From contig NZ_BBRX01000024.1 of the NCBI RefSeq assembly GCF_000829675.1, positions 30,370 to 94,369 on the forward strand: a stretch of 64,000 nucleotides of DNA. The letters are read 5' to 3'. Each line of letters opens with the position of its first letter. The stretch's first letter is position 1. Source of the stretch: Acinetobacter rudis. GTDB lineage: Bacteria > Pseudomonadota > Gammaproteobacteria > Pseudomonadales > Moraxellaceae. Positions 56,241 through 64,000 of the stretch are shown in pieces. The position numbers and the translations under genes are program-made. The notes below the pieces were generated by a model. The model searched no databases. It had not been told where the DNA came from and saw only the letters and a program-made list of their open reading frames with translations.

Positions 56241-57572
56241 ATGTCGATCAAAACGGATATCAACTCATTAAATTATCGTGCACACTGGCTACCTTTTTCG
56301 GCCAATCGTAACTTTCAACAAGACCCTCGTATTATTGTTTCTGCCAACGGTGCTTATTTAAAAGATCAACATGGACGCGAAATCTATGATTCTCTTTCAG
56401 GGCTTTGGACCTGTGGTTTAGGGCATTGTGTTCCTGAAATTACCCAAGCTGCAAGTCAACAACTCGCTACACTTGACTACTCACCTGCCTTCCAATTTGG
56501 CCATCCTTTGTCATTTAAATTAGCTGAACGTATTAGTGAATGGATGCCAGGCTCCCTTAATCACGTTTTCTTTACAGATTCAGGTTCAGAATCAGCAGAT
56601 ACCGCAATCAAAATGGCCAAAGCCTATTGGCGCATTCAAGGAGCTGCAAGTAAAACCAAGATTATTGGCCGTGCGCGTGGTTATCACGGCGTAAATATCG
56701 GCGGTAGTAGCGTTGGCGGAATCGGTGGTAATCGTAAAATGTTTGGACAGCTGCTTGATGCCGATCATATTCCGCATACCTTACAAGCTGACAAAGCATT
56801 TACTCGCGGTATGGCTGAAGAAGGCGGAATTGCATTAGCTGATGAAATGTTAAAGCTGATTGAATTACATGATGCTTCAAATATTGCAGCACTCATTGTT
56901 GAACCTGTTTCAGGCTCTGCTGGGGCGCTGGTTCCACCAAAAAGTTATTTAAATCGCTTGCGTGAAATTTGTGATCAACACAATATTTTATTGATCTTTG
57001 ATGAGGTTATTACTGGTTTTGGCCGTTTAGGCAGTAAATCGGGTGCAGAATATTTTGGTGTTACCCCTGACCTTTTGTGCTTTGCTAAACAAATTACCAA
57101 CGGTGCGATTCCTTTGGGTGGTGTCGTGGTGAGCAGTACAATTTACGATACATTTATGCATCAGGATCTACCTGAACACGCAGTTGAATTCACCCATGGT
57201 TACACCTACTCAGCCCATCCCGTCGCATGTGCAGCAGCGCTAGCAACACTCGATGTCATTGAAAAAAATGCTGTGATTGAACAAGCAGCGCAGCTCAGTG
57301 CAGGTTTTGAAAACAGCTTGCATCAACTTAGATCAAACCCACATGTCGTTGATATTCGAAACTGTGGTCTGATTGGTGCTGTACAGATTCAAGCCCGTAA
57401 TGGTGATGCTTCAATTCGTCCATTTGAATTAGGAATGCGTCTATGGAAAGACGGTTTTTATGTTCGTTTTGGTGGTGATACCTTGCAGTTTGGCCCAATG
57501 TTCAATAGCCAACAAGCAGATCTAGATCGTGTTTTTAATGCCGTAGCAGAACATTTGCAAAAAATTGACTAA
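56241..57572 (+). CDS. omega-amino acid (beta-alanine):pyruvate aminotransferase
   Basis: About 443 residues, class III PLP transaminase. DSLSGLWTCGLGHCVPEI, FFTDSGSESADTAIKMAK, LLIFDEVITGFGRLG and CFAKQITNGAIPLGG (PLP lysine) are the family segments; the spectrum is that of omega-amino acid:pyruvate transaminases such as BauA of Pseudomonas. It should turn beta-alanine to malonate semialdehyde. The symbol bauA is avoided because in Acinetobacter it also names the acinetobactin receptor. The ATG at 56241 has a TGGAG site; an ATG at 56199 is less likely. Confidence 0.9.
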   Translation: MSIKTDINSLNYRAHWLPFSANRNFQQDPRIIVSANGAYLKDQHGREIYDSLSGLWTCGLGHCVPEITQAASQQLATLDYSPAFQFGHPLSFKLAERISEWMPGSLNHVFFTDSGSESADTAIKMAKAYWRIQGAASKTKIIGRARGYHGVNIGGSSVGGIGGNRKMFGQLLDADHIPHTLQADKAFTRGMAEEGGIALADEMLKLIELHDASNIAALIVEPVSGSAGALVPPKSYLNRLREICDQHNILLIFDEVITGFGRLGSKSGAEYFGVTPDLLCFAKQITNGAIPLGGVVVSSTIYDTFMHQDLPEHAVEFTHGYTYSAHPVACAAALATLDVIEKNAVIEQAAQLSAGFENSLHQLRSNPHVVDIRNCGLIGAVQIQARNGDASIRPFELGMRLWKDGFYVRFGGDTLQFGPMFNSQQADLDRVFNAVAEHLQKID

Positions 57573-57634
57573 GGACTGAACAGCTTAAATTTACATTAGA
57601 AAAACTCACGTAATTAAAAGGTTAAGGAAAACTC

Positions 57635-59131
57635 ATGAATATTATTGGTCATTTTATTAATGGTCAGATTGATACTCAATCGGCTCGAACTCAAGCCGTC
57701 TATAACCCCTCAACGGGTGCAGAAACTGGACATGTCGCATTAGCCAGCGCAGCAACAGTGGAACAAGCAATAAAGATTGCCAGTGAAGCTTTTCCAAGTT
57801 GGCGCGATACCCCGCTGATTAAACGGGTACGGATTATGTTCCGTTTTAAACAACTGCTTGAGGAAAATAGTGAAAAGATTTGTCAATTGATTGGACAAGA
57901 ACACGGTAAAATTGCTCATGACGCGATGGGTGAGTTACAACGTGGTATTGAAAATGTTGAATATGCCTGTGCTGCAACCGAATTCTTAAAAGGTGAATTC
58001 AGTAAAAATGTTGGCCCCGACATTGACTCATGGAGTGAGTTTCAAGCGCTCGGTGTTGTTGCTGGCATTACCCCTTTTAACTTCCCCGTCATGGTACCAC
58101 TTTGGATGTTTCCCATGGCATTGGTCTGTGGTAACTGTTTTATATTAAAGCCTTCTGAGCGTGATCCCTCCTCGACATTATTCATCGCTGAGTTACTTAA
58201 ACAGGCTGGTTTACCTGATGGTGTTTTTGCGCTGATCAATGGCGATAAAGAGGCTGTAGATACTTTACTGCATGATCCTCGCATCCAAGCTGTAAGTTTT
58301 GTAGGTTCTACTCCCATAGCCGAATACATTTATGCCACGGCGACTGCAAATGGTAAACGTTGTCAGGCGCTTGGTGGTGCAAAAAACCATGCCATTGTTA
58401 TGCCCGATGCTGATCTTGACAATGTAGTCAACTCTTTACTTGGCGCTGCTTTCGGCTCTTCAGGTGAGCGCTGTATGGCACTTTCTGTTGCCGTCGCAAT
58501 AGGTGATGATGTTGCCGATCAATTGATTGCAAAAATCAGTACTGAAATGCAAAAACTGAAATATGGTGCGTACTCAGATCAAAATAATGACTTTGGCCCG
58601 CTGATTAGTTCAGCACATCAGGCTAAAGTTGTTGCCCATATTGATAGTGCAGAACAACAAGGTGCCAAAATTGTCGTCGATGGTCGTCATGCCAAAGTCA
58701 AAGGCTATGAACAGGGTTTCTTTGTCGGACCAACATTAATCGATGCTGTACGTGCGGATATGAGCAGCTATCAACAAGAAATATTTGGCCCCGTATTACA
58801 GATTATTCGTGTTGAGAGTATGCAAGCAGCGATGCAACTGATTAATGAACATGAATATGGAAATGGTACCTGTATTTATACACGTGATGGTGAAGCAGCG
58901 CGCTACTTTAGTACACATATACAAGTAGGCATGGTTGGTATTAATATTCCACTGCCTGTACCTGTTTCCTATCACAGTTTTGGGGGCTGGAAACGATCGC
59001 TCTTTGGTGACCTAAGTGCCTATGGGCCAGATGGAGCACGCTTTTATACGCGCCGGAAAACCATTACTCAACGTTGGCCTGCAGCCGATGTCCGAGAGAA
59101 AACGCAGTTTGCAATGCCAACACTGAACTAA
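57635..59131 (+). CDS. mmsA: CoA-acylating (methyl)malonate-semialdehyde dehydrogenase
   Basis: A 498-residue aldehyde dehydrogenase of the MmsA family. AFGSSGERCMALSVAVAIGD holds the catalytic Cys, ITPFNFPVMVPLWMFPMAL the cofactor region, and IGQEHGKIAHDAMGELQRG the MmsA-specific CoA-binding part. It converts malonate semialdehyde to acetyl-CoA and CO2 (or methylmalonate semialdehyde to propionyl-CoA). Right behind the transaminase, it completes beta-alanine breakdown. Confidence 0.93.
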   Translation: MNIIGHFINGQIDTQSARTQAVYNPSTGAETGHVALASAATVEQAIKIASEAFPSWRDTPLIKRVRIMFRFKQLLEENSEKICQLIGQEHGKIAHDAMGELQRGIENVEYACAATEFLKGEFSKNVGPDIDSWSEFQALGVVAGITPFNFPVMVPLWMFPMALVCGNCFILKPSERDPSSTLFIAELLKQAGLPDGVFALINGDKEAVDTLLHDPRIQAVSFVGSTPIAEYIYATATANGKRCQALGGAKNHAIVMPDADLDNVVNSLLGAAFGSSGERCMALSVAVAIGDDVADQLIAKISTEMQKLKYGAYSDQNNDFGPLISSAHQAKVVAHIDSAEQQGAKIVVDGRHAKVKGYEQGFFVGPTLIDAVRADMSSYQQEIFGPVLQIIRVESMQAAMQLINEHEYGNGTCIYTRDGEAARYFSTHIQVGMVGINIPLPVPVSYHSFGGWKRSLFGDLSAYGPDGARFYTRRKTITQRWPAADVREKTQFAMPTLN

Positions 59132-59288
59132 TGACTTAAGGGGTAATACAACGTATTTCCCCTTATTACTTTTTATAGACTGAATATTTTATGTCGCAGC
59201 ATTGAATATCTTGCAAACCGACATGTTCAGGAGAGCATATTTACAAGTAACCTAATTTAACTATAAGAAATCATTTGAAGGAATCAAA

Positions 59289-60692
59289 ATGGCTCAACCT
59301 AATAATTTCCAACCAAAGCTTGTTGAAGGATTAACAAACAAGCAAATTGTGATGATCAGTATCGGTGGTGTAATTGGTGCAGGACTCTTTATTGGGTCCT
59401 CAGCAGCGATTGCTAAAGCAGGCCCAGCGGTCATTCTCTCCTATTTAATCACCAGTATCGTGGTGTTTTTCGTCATGCGCATGCTTGGTGAAATGGCTGT
59501 CATGCAACCCGATACAGGTTCATTTTCCACCTATGCCAGTAAAGCAATCGGCGATTGGGCCGGCTGTACAATTGGCTGGTTATACTGGTGGTTCTGGGTA
59601 TTAGTTATCCCTGTAGAGGCCATTGCTGGTGCTGAAATTTTACATGCATGGTTTCCCGTTCTTCCTACATGGAGTTATGCTTTACTCTTCGTATTGATTT
59701 TAAGCTTAGCCAATTTATTTGAAGTAAAAAACTTCGGCGTTTTTGAATTTTGGTTTTCAACCATAAAAGTTGTCGCCATCTTATTATTTATTATCATCTG
59801 TGGCACTGCAGTCTTTGGTTTTTGGCCACTCGCTGATGTCAGTGGTATTGCAAACCTCTATCAAAATGGCGGCTTTATGCCCTATGGTTTTGGTGGCATT
59901 ATGGGCGGGATTCTTATCACAGCATTCTCATTTTTTGGTGTAGAAATTTTATCGATAGCTGCCGCTGAATCAGCAAATCCTGCTGAAAAAATTCGCCGTG
60001 CAACGAATCTCGTGATCTACCGTATTATTTTGTTCTTTGTAGTCTCCATTTTTCTTGCCGTTGCATTGGTAGACTGGCGTTCAGCTGGATTTAAAGAATA
60101 TGGTACTTTCCAATATGTATTAATGACATTAAATGTACCTGGCACTAAATTGATTATGGACAGTGTGGTATTTGTGGCTGTTGCAAGCTGTATGAATGCA
60201 GCTTTATATACAGCATCACGTATGTTGTTTTCGCTCGGGGCACGTAACAATGCGCCAGCATTTGTAACTAAACTCACTCCCAATAATGTACCACGTGTAG
60301 CGGTATTATTGTCTTGTGCAGTGGGTATTTTAGGTTGTTTAGCCAACTACTTTTTTCCAGGCCAAGTACTGACCTTCTTGCTTTCAACTACTGGTGCAAT
60401 TGCACTGCTGGTCTATCTCGTTATTGCGATTTCCCAATTACGTTTGCGTAAACGTTGTGAGGCACAGAATATCGATATCCCATATAAAATGTGGTTATTT
60501 CCATGGATCACTTGGTTAGTTATTATCACCATTATCGCGGTATTAGGTTATATGTTCTTTTCTCCTGATTATCGCTATGAAACACTAATGTCCTTAAGCG
60601 TAAGCTTAATCGTTGTGCTCTTTAGTGTCATTGCGACACGTAAAAATAAAGCCAAAGCTGCTGCTGCACAGGATGTGCATCCCACTGTTTAA
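59289..60692 (+). CDS. APC-family amino-acid permease (GabP/BauD-like)
   Basis: A 467-residue permease with twelve helices. ISIGGVIGAGLFIGSSAAIA and GEMAVMQPDTGSFSTYA are the amino-acid permease motifs, and the GabP branch is the closest. It probably imports beta-alanine or GABA for the preceding enzymes. It ends at a strong bidirectional terminator. Confidence 0.88.
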   Translation: MAQPNNFQPKLVEGLTNKQIVMISIGGVIGAGLFIGSSAAIAKAGPAVILSYLITSIVVFFVMRMLGEMAVMQPDTGSFSTYASKAIGDWAGCTIGWLYWWFWVLVIPVEAIAGAEILHAWFPVLPTWSYALLFVLILSLANLFEVKNFGVFEFWFSTIKVVAILLFIIICGTAVFGFWPLADVSGIANLYQNGGFMPYGFGGIMGGILITAFSFFGVEILSIAAAESANPAEKIRRATNLVIYRIILFFVVSIFLAVALVDWRSAGFKEYGTFQYVLMTLNVPGTKLIMDSVVFVAVASCMNAALYTASRMLFSLGARNNAPAFVTKLTPNNVPRVAVLLSCAVGILGCLANYFFPGQVLTFLLSTTGAIALLVYLVIAISQLRLRKRCEAQNIDIPYKMWLFPWITWLVIITIIAVLGYMFFSPDYRYETLMSLSVSLIVVLFSVIATRKNKAKAAAAQDVHPTV

Positions 60693-60703
60693 AATCACCG
60701 AAT

Positions 60704-60739
60704 AAAACGCCTCTTGATCTCTCATCAAGAGGCGTTTTT
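60704..60739. terminator. bidirectional terminator between permease and acyl-CoA ligase genes
   Basis: AAAACGCCTCTTGAT pairs with ATCAAGAGGCGTTTT around a five-base loop. A- and T-runs on both sides serve both convergent genes. Confidence 0.95.
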
Positions 60740-60767
60740 AGTATTTAAATTGAATACACGTTAAAAC

Positions 60768-62405
60768 TTAAGCAAATAACTCTCTTAACTTAAACTTCTG
60801 GATTTTTCCTGAAGCGGTCATTGGAAACTCATGCATAATCTCTAAACGCTCAGGTAAATACTGCATGGCCAATTGATGGTTTTTCAAAAAGTCGGTCAGC
60901 TCTTTTAAACTTAAACTACGATCAGGCTGTTTTAGTTTAACCACAGCACAAGCACGCTCTCCTAAGCGTTCATCTGGATAAGCCACCAAAGCCACCAAGG
61001 CAATATCAGGGTGTTGATAAAGTAAGGACTCTATTTCCATCACTGGAATATTTTCTCCACCACGAATAATCACATCCTTATTACGCCCACAAATTCGAAT
61101 ATAACCCTGTTCATCTTGGTAAGCGATATCGCCACTGTCAAACCAGTCATCAAAATCTGTGTCATTTAGATGGGGCCGTTTTAAATACCCACCAAAATTA
61201 GAACACGCACGAACAACTAATCTTCCAGGCTGATTTACCCCCTTGAGCTGCCCTTGTGCATCTATAATTTTGATTTCAACGCCAGGTAAAGCGACACCAT
61301 CGGTATTAAATGCCCGTTCTTCTTGATCTTCGGGTAAAGTCGTTGCAACTCCACCTGTTTCAGACATTCCCCATGCTGAAATAATATTTGCTTGTAAATT
61401 CTGCCGAGCTTTTTTAACTAAGGCTGGCGGTATAGGTGCTCCTACACACACAAAAGTTTTTAATGATTGCACTGCAGCTGGAGGTCTTAATAATGCAGCT
61501 TCGGCTAAGTCATTTAAAAAAGGGGTTGAAGCTTTAGTATAGGTGACCTGATGCTTTTCAATGAGCTCGATCGCTTTATCTGCATCCCATATATCTTGTA
61601 ATACAACCTTGGCATTTAAATAAATCGGCATCACCACACCATAGAGAAAACCTGTTTGATGGGCCAATGGTGTAGACATTAATTCAACGACTTGGTCATT
61701 TAAATGCAAGCGCTGTGCATAGGGTACTAGGTTGGCAAATAGAGTATTTGCGGTATGCATTACCCCTTTAGGTTCACCTGTTGTACCTGAAGTGAAAATT
61801 ATTTGAGCAACATCATCTGGACCAATTACAGATTGTTGTAATGTCGCCAACTGAGCAGGATCTTGATCTAAATGATGGTCCAACAACAACGCAGCAAAAC
61901 TATTTGAGCCTTGGCCATCAATAACGACGACATGCTCTAAATGTTCAAGGCTATCTTTTAATTTATATGCCAGTTGTTCGTGATCAAATTTTTTAAATTG
62001 CTTGGCAACAATAAATACTTTACTTTCACAATGCTGCAGCATAAAACTCAATTCACGTTCACGAAAAATCGGCATCAAGGGATTAAATACAGCACCAATA
62101 CGTCGACACGCAATATATAACAAGCTAAATTCCCACCAGTTGGGTAACTGGCACGATACGACATCATTCTTTTTTACCCCAAGTTGTTTTAAGCCTAAAG
62201 CCATTTTATTAGAGAGGGTTAAAATATCTTGGTAACTAAAACTTTGTTCTGTTTGCGTTTCTGCTTTATAACTCACCAAGGCTTGTTTATCAGGATTGCA
62301 TCTCACCGCCTCATCTAAAAATTGTAAAATGGTTTTATTTAACCAATAACCATGTTGTAGCATTCTCTCACGACGTGGTGGCAACAATACTGCATCAAAT
62401 TCCAT
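60768..62405 (-). CDS. AMP-dependent acyl-CoA ligase, FadK/AliA-like
   Basis: A 545-residue ligase with IIFTSGTTGEPKGVMHT (A3-type loop), TPLAHQTGFLYGVVMPIYL, SAWGMSETGGVATTLPED (A5), DSGDIAYQDEQGYIRICGR (A7/A8), GGENIPVMEIESLL and TASGKIQKFKLRE (A10 Lys). The QLPNWWEFSLLYIACRRIGA segment is of the FadK/cyclohexanecarboxylate-CoA ligase branch. It activates a carboxylic acid, aromatic, alicyclic or short-chain, for CoA-dependent breakdown. The nearby MarR and AAHS transporter genes point to an aromatic or related acid. Confidence 0.85.
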   Translation of the reverse strand: MEFDAVLLPPRRERMLQHGYWLNKTILQFLDEAVRCNPDKQALVSYKAETQTEQSFSYQDILTLSNKMALGLKQLGVKKNDVVSCQLPNWWEFSLLYIACRRIGAVFNPLMPIFRERELSFMLQHCESKVFIVAKQFKKFDHEQLAYKLKDSLEHLEHVVVIDGQGSNSFAALLLDHHLDQDPAQLATLQQSVIGPDDVAQIIFTSGTTGEPKGVMHTANTLFANLVPYAQRLHLNDQVVELMSTPLAHQTGFLYGVVMPIYLNAKVVLQDIWDADKAIELIEKHQVTYTKASTPFLNDLAEAALLRPPAAVQSLKTFVCVGAPIPPALVKKARQNLQANIISAWGMSETGGVATTLPEDQEERAFNTDGVALPGVEIKIIDAQGQLKGVNQPGRLVVRACSNFGGYLKRPHLNDTDFDDWFDSGDIAYQDEQGYIRICGRNKDVIIRGGENIPVMEIESLLYQHPDIALVALVAYPDERLGERACAVVKLKQPDRSLSLKELTDFLKNHQLAMQYLPERLEIMHEFPMTASGKIQKFKLRELFA

Positions 62406-62537
62406 TTGCTTACTCCTTGTTGTTATTTAGCTATAAGTTATTCCTTGAAGCACACCTAGTTTTTTCAATCAAAAATAGAGTGTTACTTACAGTTTATGAC
62501 TTATATCAACATGAAGTAGCCCCCTAACGAAGTCAAG

Positions 62538-62557
62538 CTACTTAATTACTTAAGTAG
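62538..62557. repeat. 20-base palindrome upstream of the ligase gene
   Basis: CTACTTAA-TTAC-TTAAGTAG, an 8-base perfect inverted repeat, lies 133 bases before the ligase start in the gap after the MarR gene, with a further AAGTAG at 62514-62519. It could be an operator or part of the MarR-gene transcript end. Confidence 0.55.
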
Positions 62558-62610
62558 TGTTGTACCTGTTACGAGCTCAGCAGATGCGATGAAACGAATT
62601 TTAGAAACCG

Positions 62611-63108
62611 TTAGTTCGACTCATTCTGCTGTAACTGTTGTAATGTTACGGTATGCATATTTTGATTAATTTTATTGATTAAATGCAAAAAAGCGACTTT
62701 ATCATCGAGAGACAAACCCGCCAAAGCCTGACGGTAAAACTCATAGGTCTTTTCTTGTAGGCTAATCCAATAAGTCCAACCTTTTTCAGTCAATTGTACA
62801 ATCTTAATGCGGCGATCTTGTTGATCTGAATTACGCATGACGTATTCTTCTCGTTCTAAGCGCTTTAATATTCCATCCAAATTTTGTCGACTAAAACCCA
62901 AATAATGAGTTAAATCAGAAAATGACATACCCTGCTTCACCACTTCACGAGATAAGGCGCCCAATACCGACCAATGTGCTGTAGAAACCCCCATTTCCTT
63001 ACTACTTTGACGATCAAGAATAATTCCAGCCTGAAACAATCTAAAGAACAAACGATTATGCACAGCATATAAAGACTGATCGACTTCAGTGATCCGTTTG
63101 GATGTCAT
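62611..63108 (-). CDS. MarR-family transcriptional regulator
   Basis: A 165-residue regulator. The winged helix covers SFSDLTHYLGFSRQNLDGIL and the wing HQDRR-type DQQDRRIKIVQLTEKG. Such regulators often respond to aromatic acids or their CoA esters. It lies between the ligase gene (same strand) and the divergent AAHS-type transporter gene, so it probably represses both; the repeated TCAACAYATTGA sites are candidates for its operator. Confidence 0.9.
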   Translation of the reverse strand: MTSKRITEVDQSLYAVHNRLFFRLFQAGIILDRQSSKEMGVSTAHWSVLGALSREVVKQGMSFSDLTHYLGFSRQNLDGILKRLEREEYVMRNSDQQDRRIKIVQLTEKGWTYWISLQEKTYEFYRQALAGLSLDDKVAFLHLINKINQNMHTVTLQQLQQNESN

Positions 63109-63583
63109 TTTTATAAATACTCTTGCATTAAATTTTAATCAGCATAACTGATTACGGCACAATTGCAGCGGATTAAAACAATAAAATTCGTGCCAAATCC
63201 CCAATTCACCAATATCACGACAATATTGAACTCAGCTCGATATTTAAAATTAAGTCAACACATTGATATATCTTATGGATCTCAAAAATAATCTTAACCA
63301 CTAAAATATGTAATATGGATTTCGTTGAAGATATAGCGACAAAGGCTGTATGCATCAACACAAGGTTATAGTATGAATATATATTTCTATATTTTTCAAT
63401 AAATTAATAAAAAACCAATATTTATTTATATCAACATATTGACTATAAAATGAATCCAATCTAGTTTTATGAGGTGTTATTTTAAACAGAACACAAGATA
63501 AACAGCTTCTTTAAGGAATAAGGAAGCAAAATAATTTCAAACAAGCTTATGTAAATAACATGACATGTTTAAAGGACTATTTT
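63109..63583. promoter_or_regulatory. divergent promoter region of MarR and transporter genes
   Basis: 475 bases without a gene. TCAACACATTGA (63255-63266) and TCAACATATTGA (63431-63442) are two near-identical partly palindromic sites; TCAACATGAAG at 62506-62516 is a related half-site before the ligase. No other structure is seen; AT-rich throughout. Confidence 0.5.
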
Positions 63584-64000
63584 ATGCAGTACATAGATGT
63601 ACAACAAAATATTGATAGTGCACCGCTTAGCCTATTTCACTACAAGGTTTTATTTTGGTGTTTTCTTATTATCGTCATAGATGGTTACGACATTGCGATT
63701 GCCGGTGCTGCCCTACCATCAATTATGTCCGATATGGGGGTTACTGCTGCAACAGCTGGGTTTATGGCCAGCTCCGCGATGTTTGGTATGATGTTTGGTG
63801 CGATTAGCGGTGGGATATTATCTGAAAAAATAGGCCGTGTTAAAACCATTGTCATCTGCGTATTTATCTTTAGTTTATTTACCGCCCTTGCTGGTTTTAG
63901 TCATGATCCAGTGACGTTTAGTATTTTACGTTTTATTGCAGGTCTAGGGATTGGTGGTGTATTACCTAATATTATTGCCCAAATGACTGAGTTTTCTCCT
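63584..64000 (+). CDS. aromatic acid:H+ symporter (AAHS-type MFS), 3' end outside window
   Basis: The first 139 codons. IVIDGYDIAIAGAALPSIM carries the DGxD motif of the aromatic acid:H+ symporters (PcaK, BenK, VanK), and SGGILSEKIGRVKT is the MFS loop 2-3 motif. AAGGA lies eight bases before the ATG. Aromatic or hydroaromatic acids are the likely cargo, which suits the ligase and MarR genes. Confidence 0.87.
   Translation, partial: MQYIDVQQNIDSAPLSLFHYKVLFWCFLIIVIDGYDIAIAGAALPSIMSDMGVTAATAGFMASSAMFGMMFGAISGGILSEKIGRVKTIVICVFIFSLFTALAGFSHDPVTFSILRFIAGLGIGGVLPNIIAQMTEFSP

Overview
The window looks like chromosomal DNA of an Acinetobacter (AT-rich Gammaproteobacterium). The evidence is gene content and order: a kdsD-kdsC-lptC-lptA-lptB lipopolysaccharide operon, a fimsbactin-type siderophore locus in the fbs order known from A. 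baumannii ATCC 17978 and A. baylyi, and a malonate decarboxylase operon in the exact mdcLMACDEGBH order with an MdcY-type operator, as described in A. calcoaceticus. The species cannot be fixed from the sequence alone. I saw no insertion sequence, CRISPR array, rRNA or prophage.

Layout. 1-8.9 kb is core housekeeping: an M15-type peptidase cut by the left edge, an O-methyltransferase, a tandem universal stress protein, a hexapeptide acyltransferase, a YigZ/IMPACT protein, the Lpt/Kds operon and cysS. A tRNA-Gly(GCC) with a near-consensus promoter and a strong terminator follows (8922-9075). Directly behind it lies the siderophore island (9.1-35.1 kb). It holds a MATE exporter, a siderophore-interacting reductase, an FptX-type permease, a TonB-dependent receptor, a type II thioesterase, a phosphopantetheinyl transferase, then genes for N-acetyl-N-hydroxyputrescine synthesis (acetyltransferase, decarboxylase, N-monooxygenase), a DHB-AMP ligase, three NRPS proteins, three 2,3-dihydroxybenzoate genes and an AraC regulator. 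Fur-like boxes sit in both divergent promoter regions of the island. The parts add up to a mixed catechol/oxazoline/hydroxamate siderophore of the fimsbactin type, with its export, uptake and iron release.

35.5-43.5 kb is the malonate operon: GntR repressor (mdcY-like), MdcLM transporter, the biotin-independent decarboxylase subunits and the enzymes that make, attach and charge its special acyl carrier. 43.6-48.6 kb, on the other strand, is a DevBCA/TolC-like tripartite ABC exporter operon ending in a HAD phosphatase. An LpxL/LpxM-like acyltransferase and the initiator tRNA-fMet follow. 50.3-53.0 kb is a complete energy-coupling-factor (ECF) importer of unknown substrate. 53.2-55.2 kb holds a possible 28-residue ORF, a porin and a small secreted protein of unknown function.

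55.2-60.7 kb is a beta-alanine/omega-amino-acid module: LysR regulator, omega-transaminase, CoA-acylating semialdehyde dehydrogenase and amino-acid permease. The right end carries a FadK/AliA-like acyl-CoA ligase, a MarR regulator and the start of an aromatic-acid:H+ symporter, probably a small catabolic regulon; a repeated 12-base palindrome-like site in the promoter region is a good operator candidate.

The siderophore and malonate loci belong to known systems. The least explained items are the remnant adenylation domain in the first NRPS protein, the exporter operon with an embedded phosphatase, the ECF importer, and two very small ORFs.
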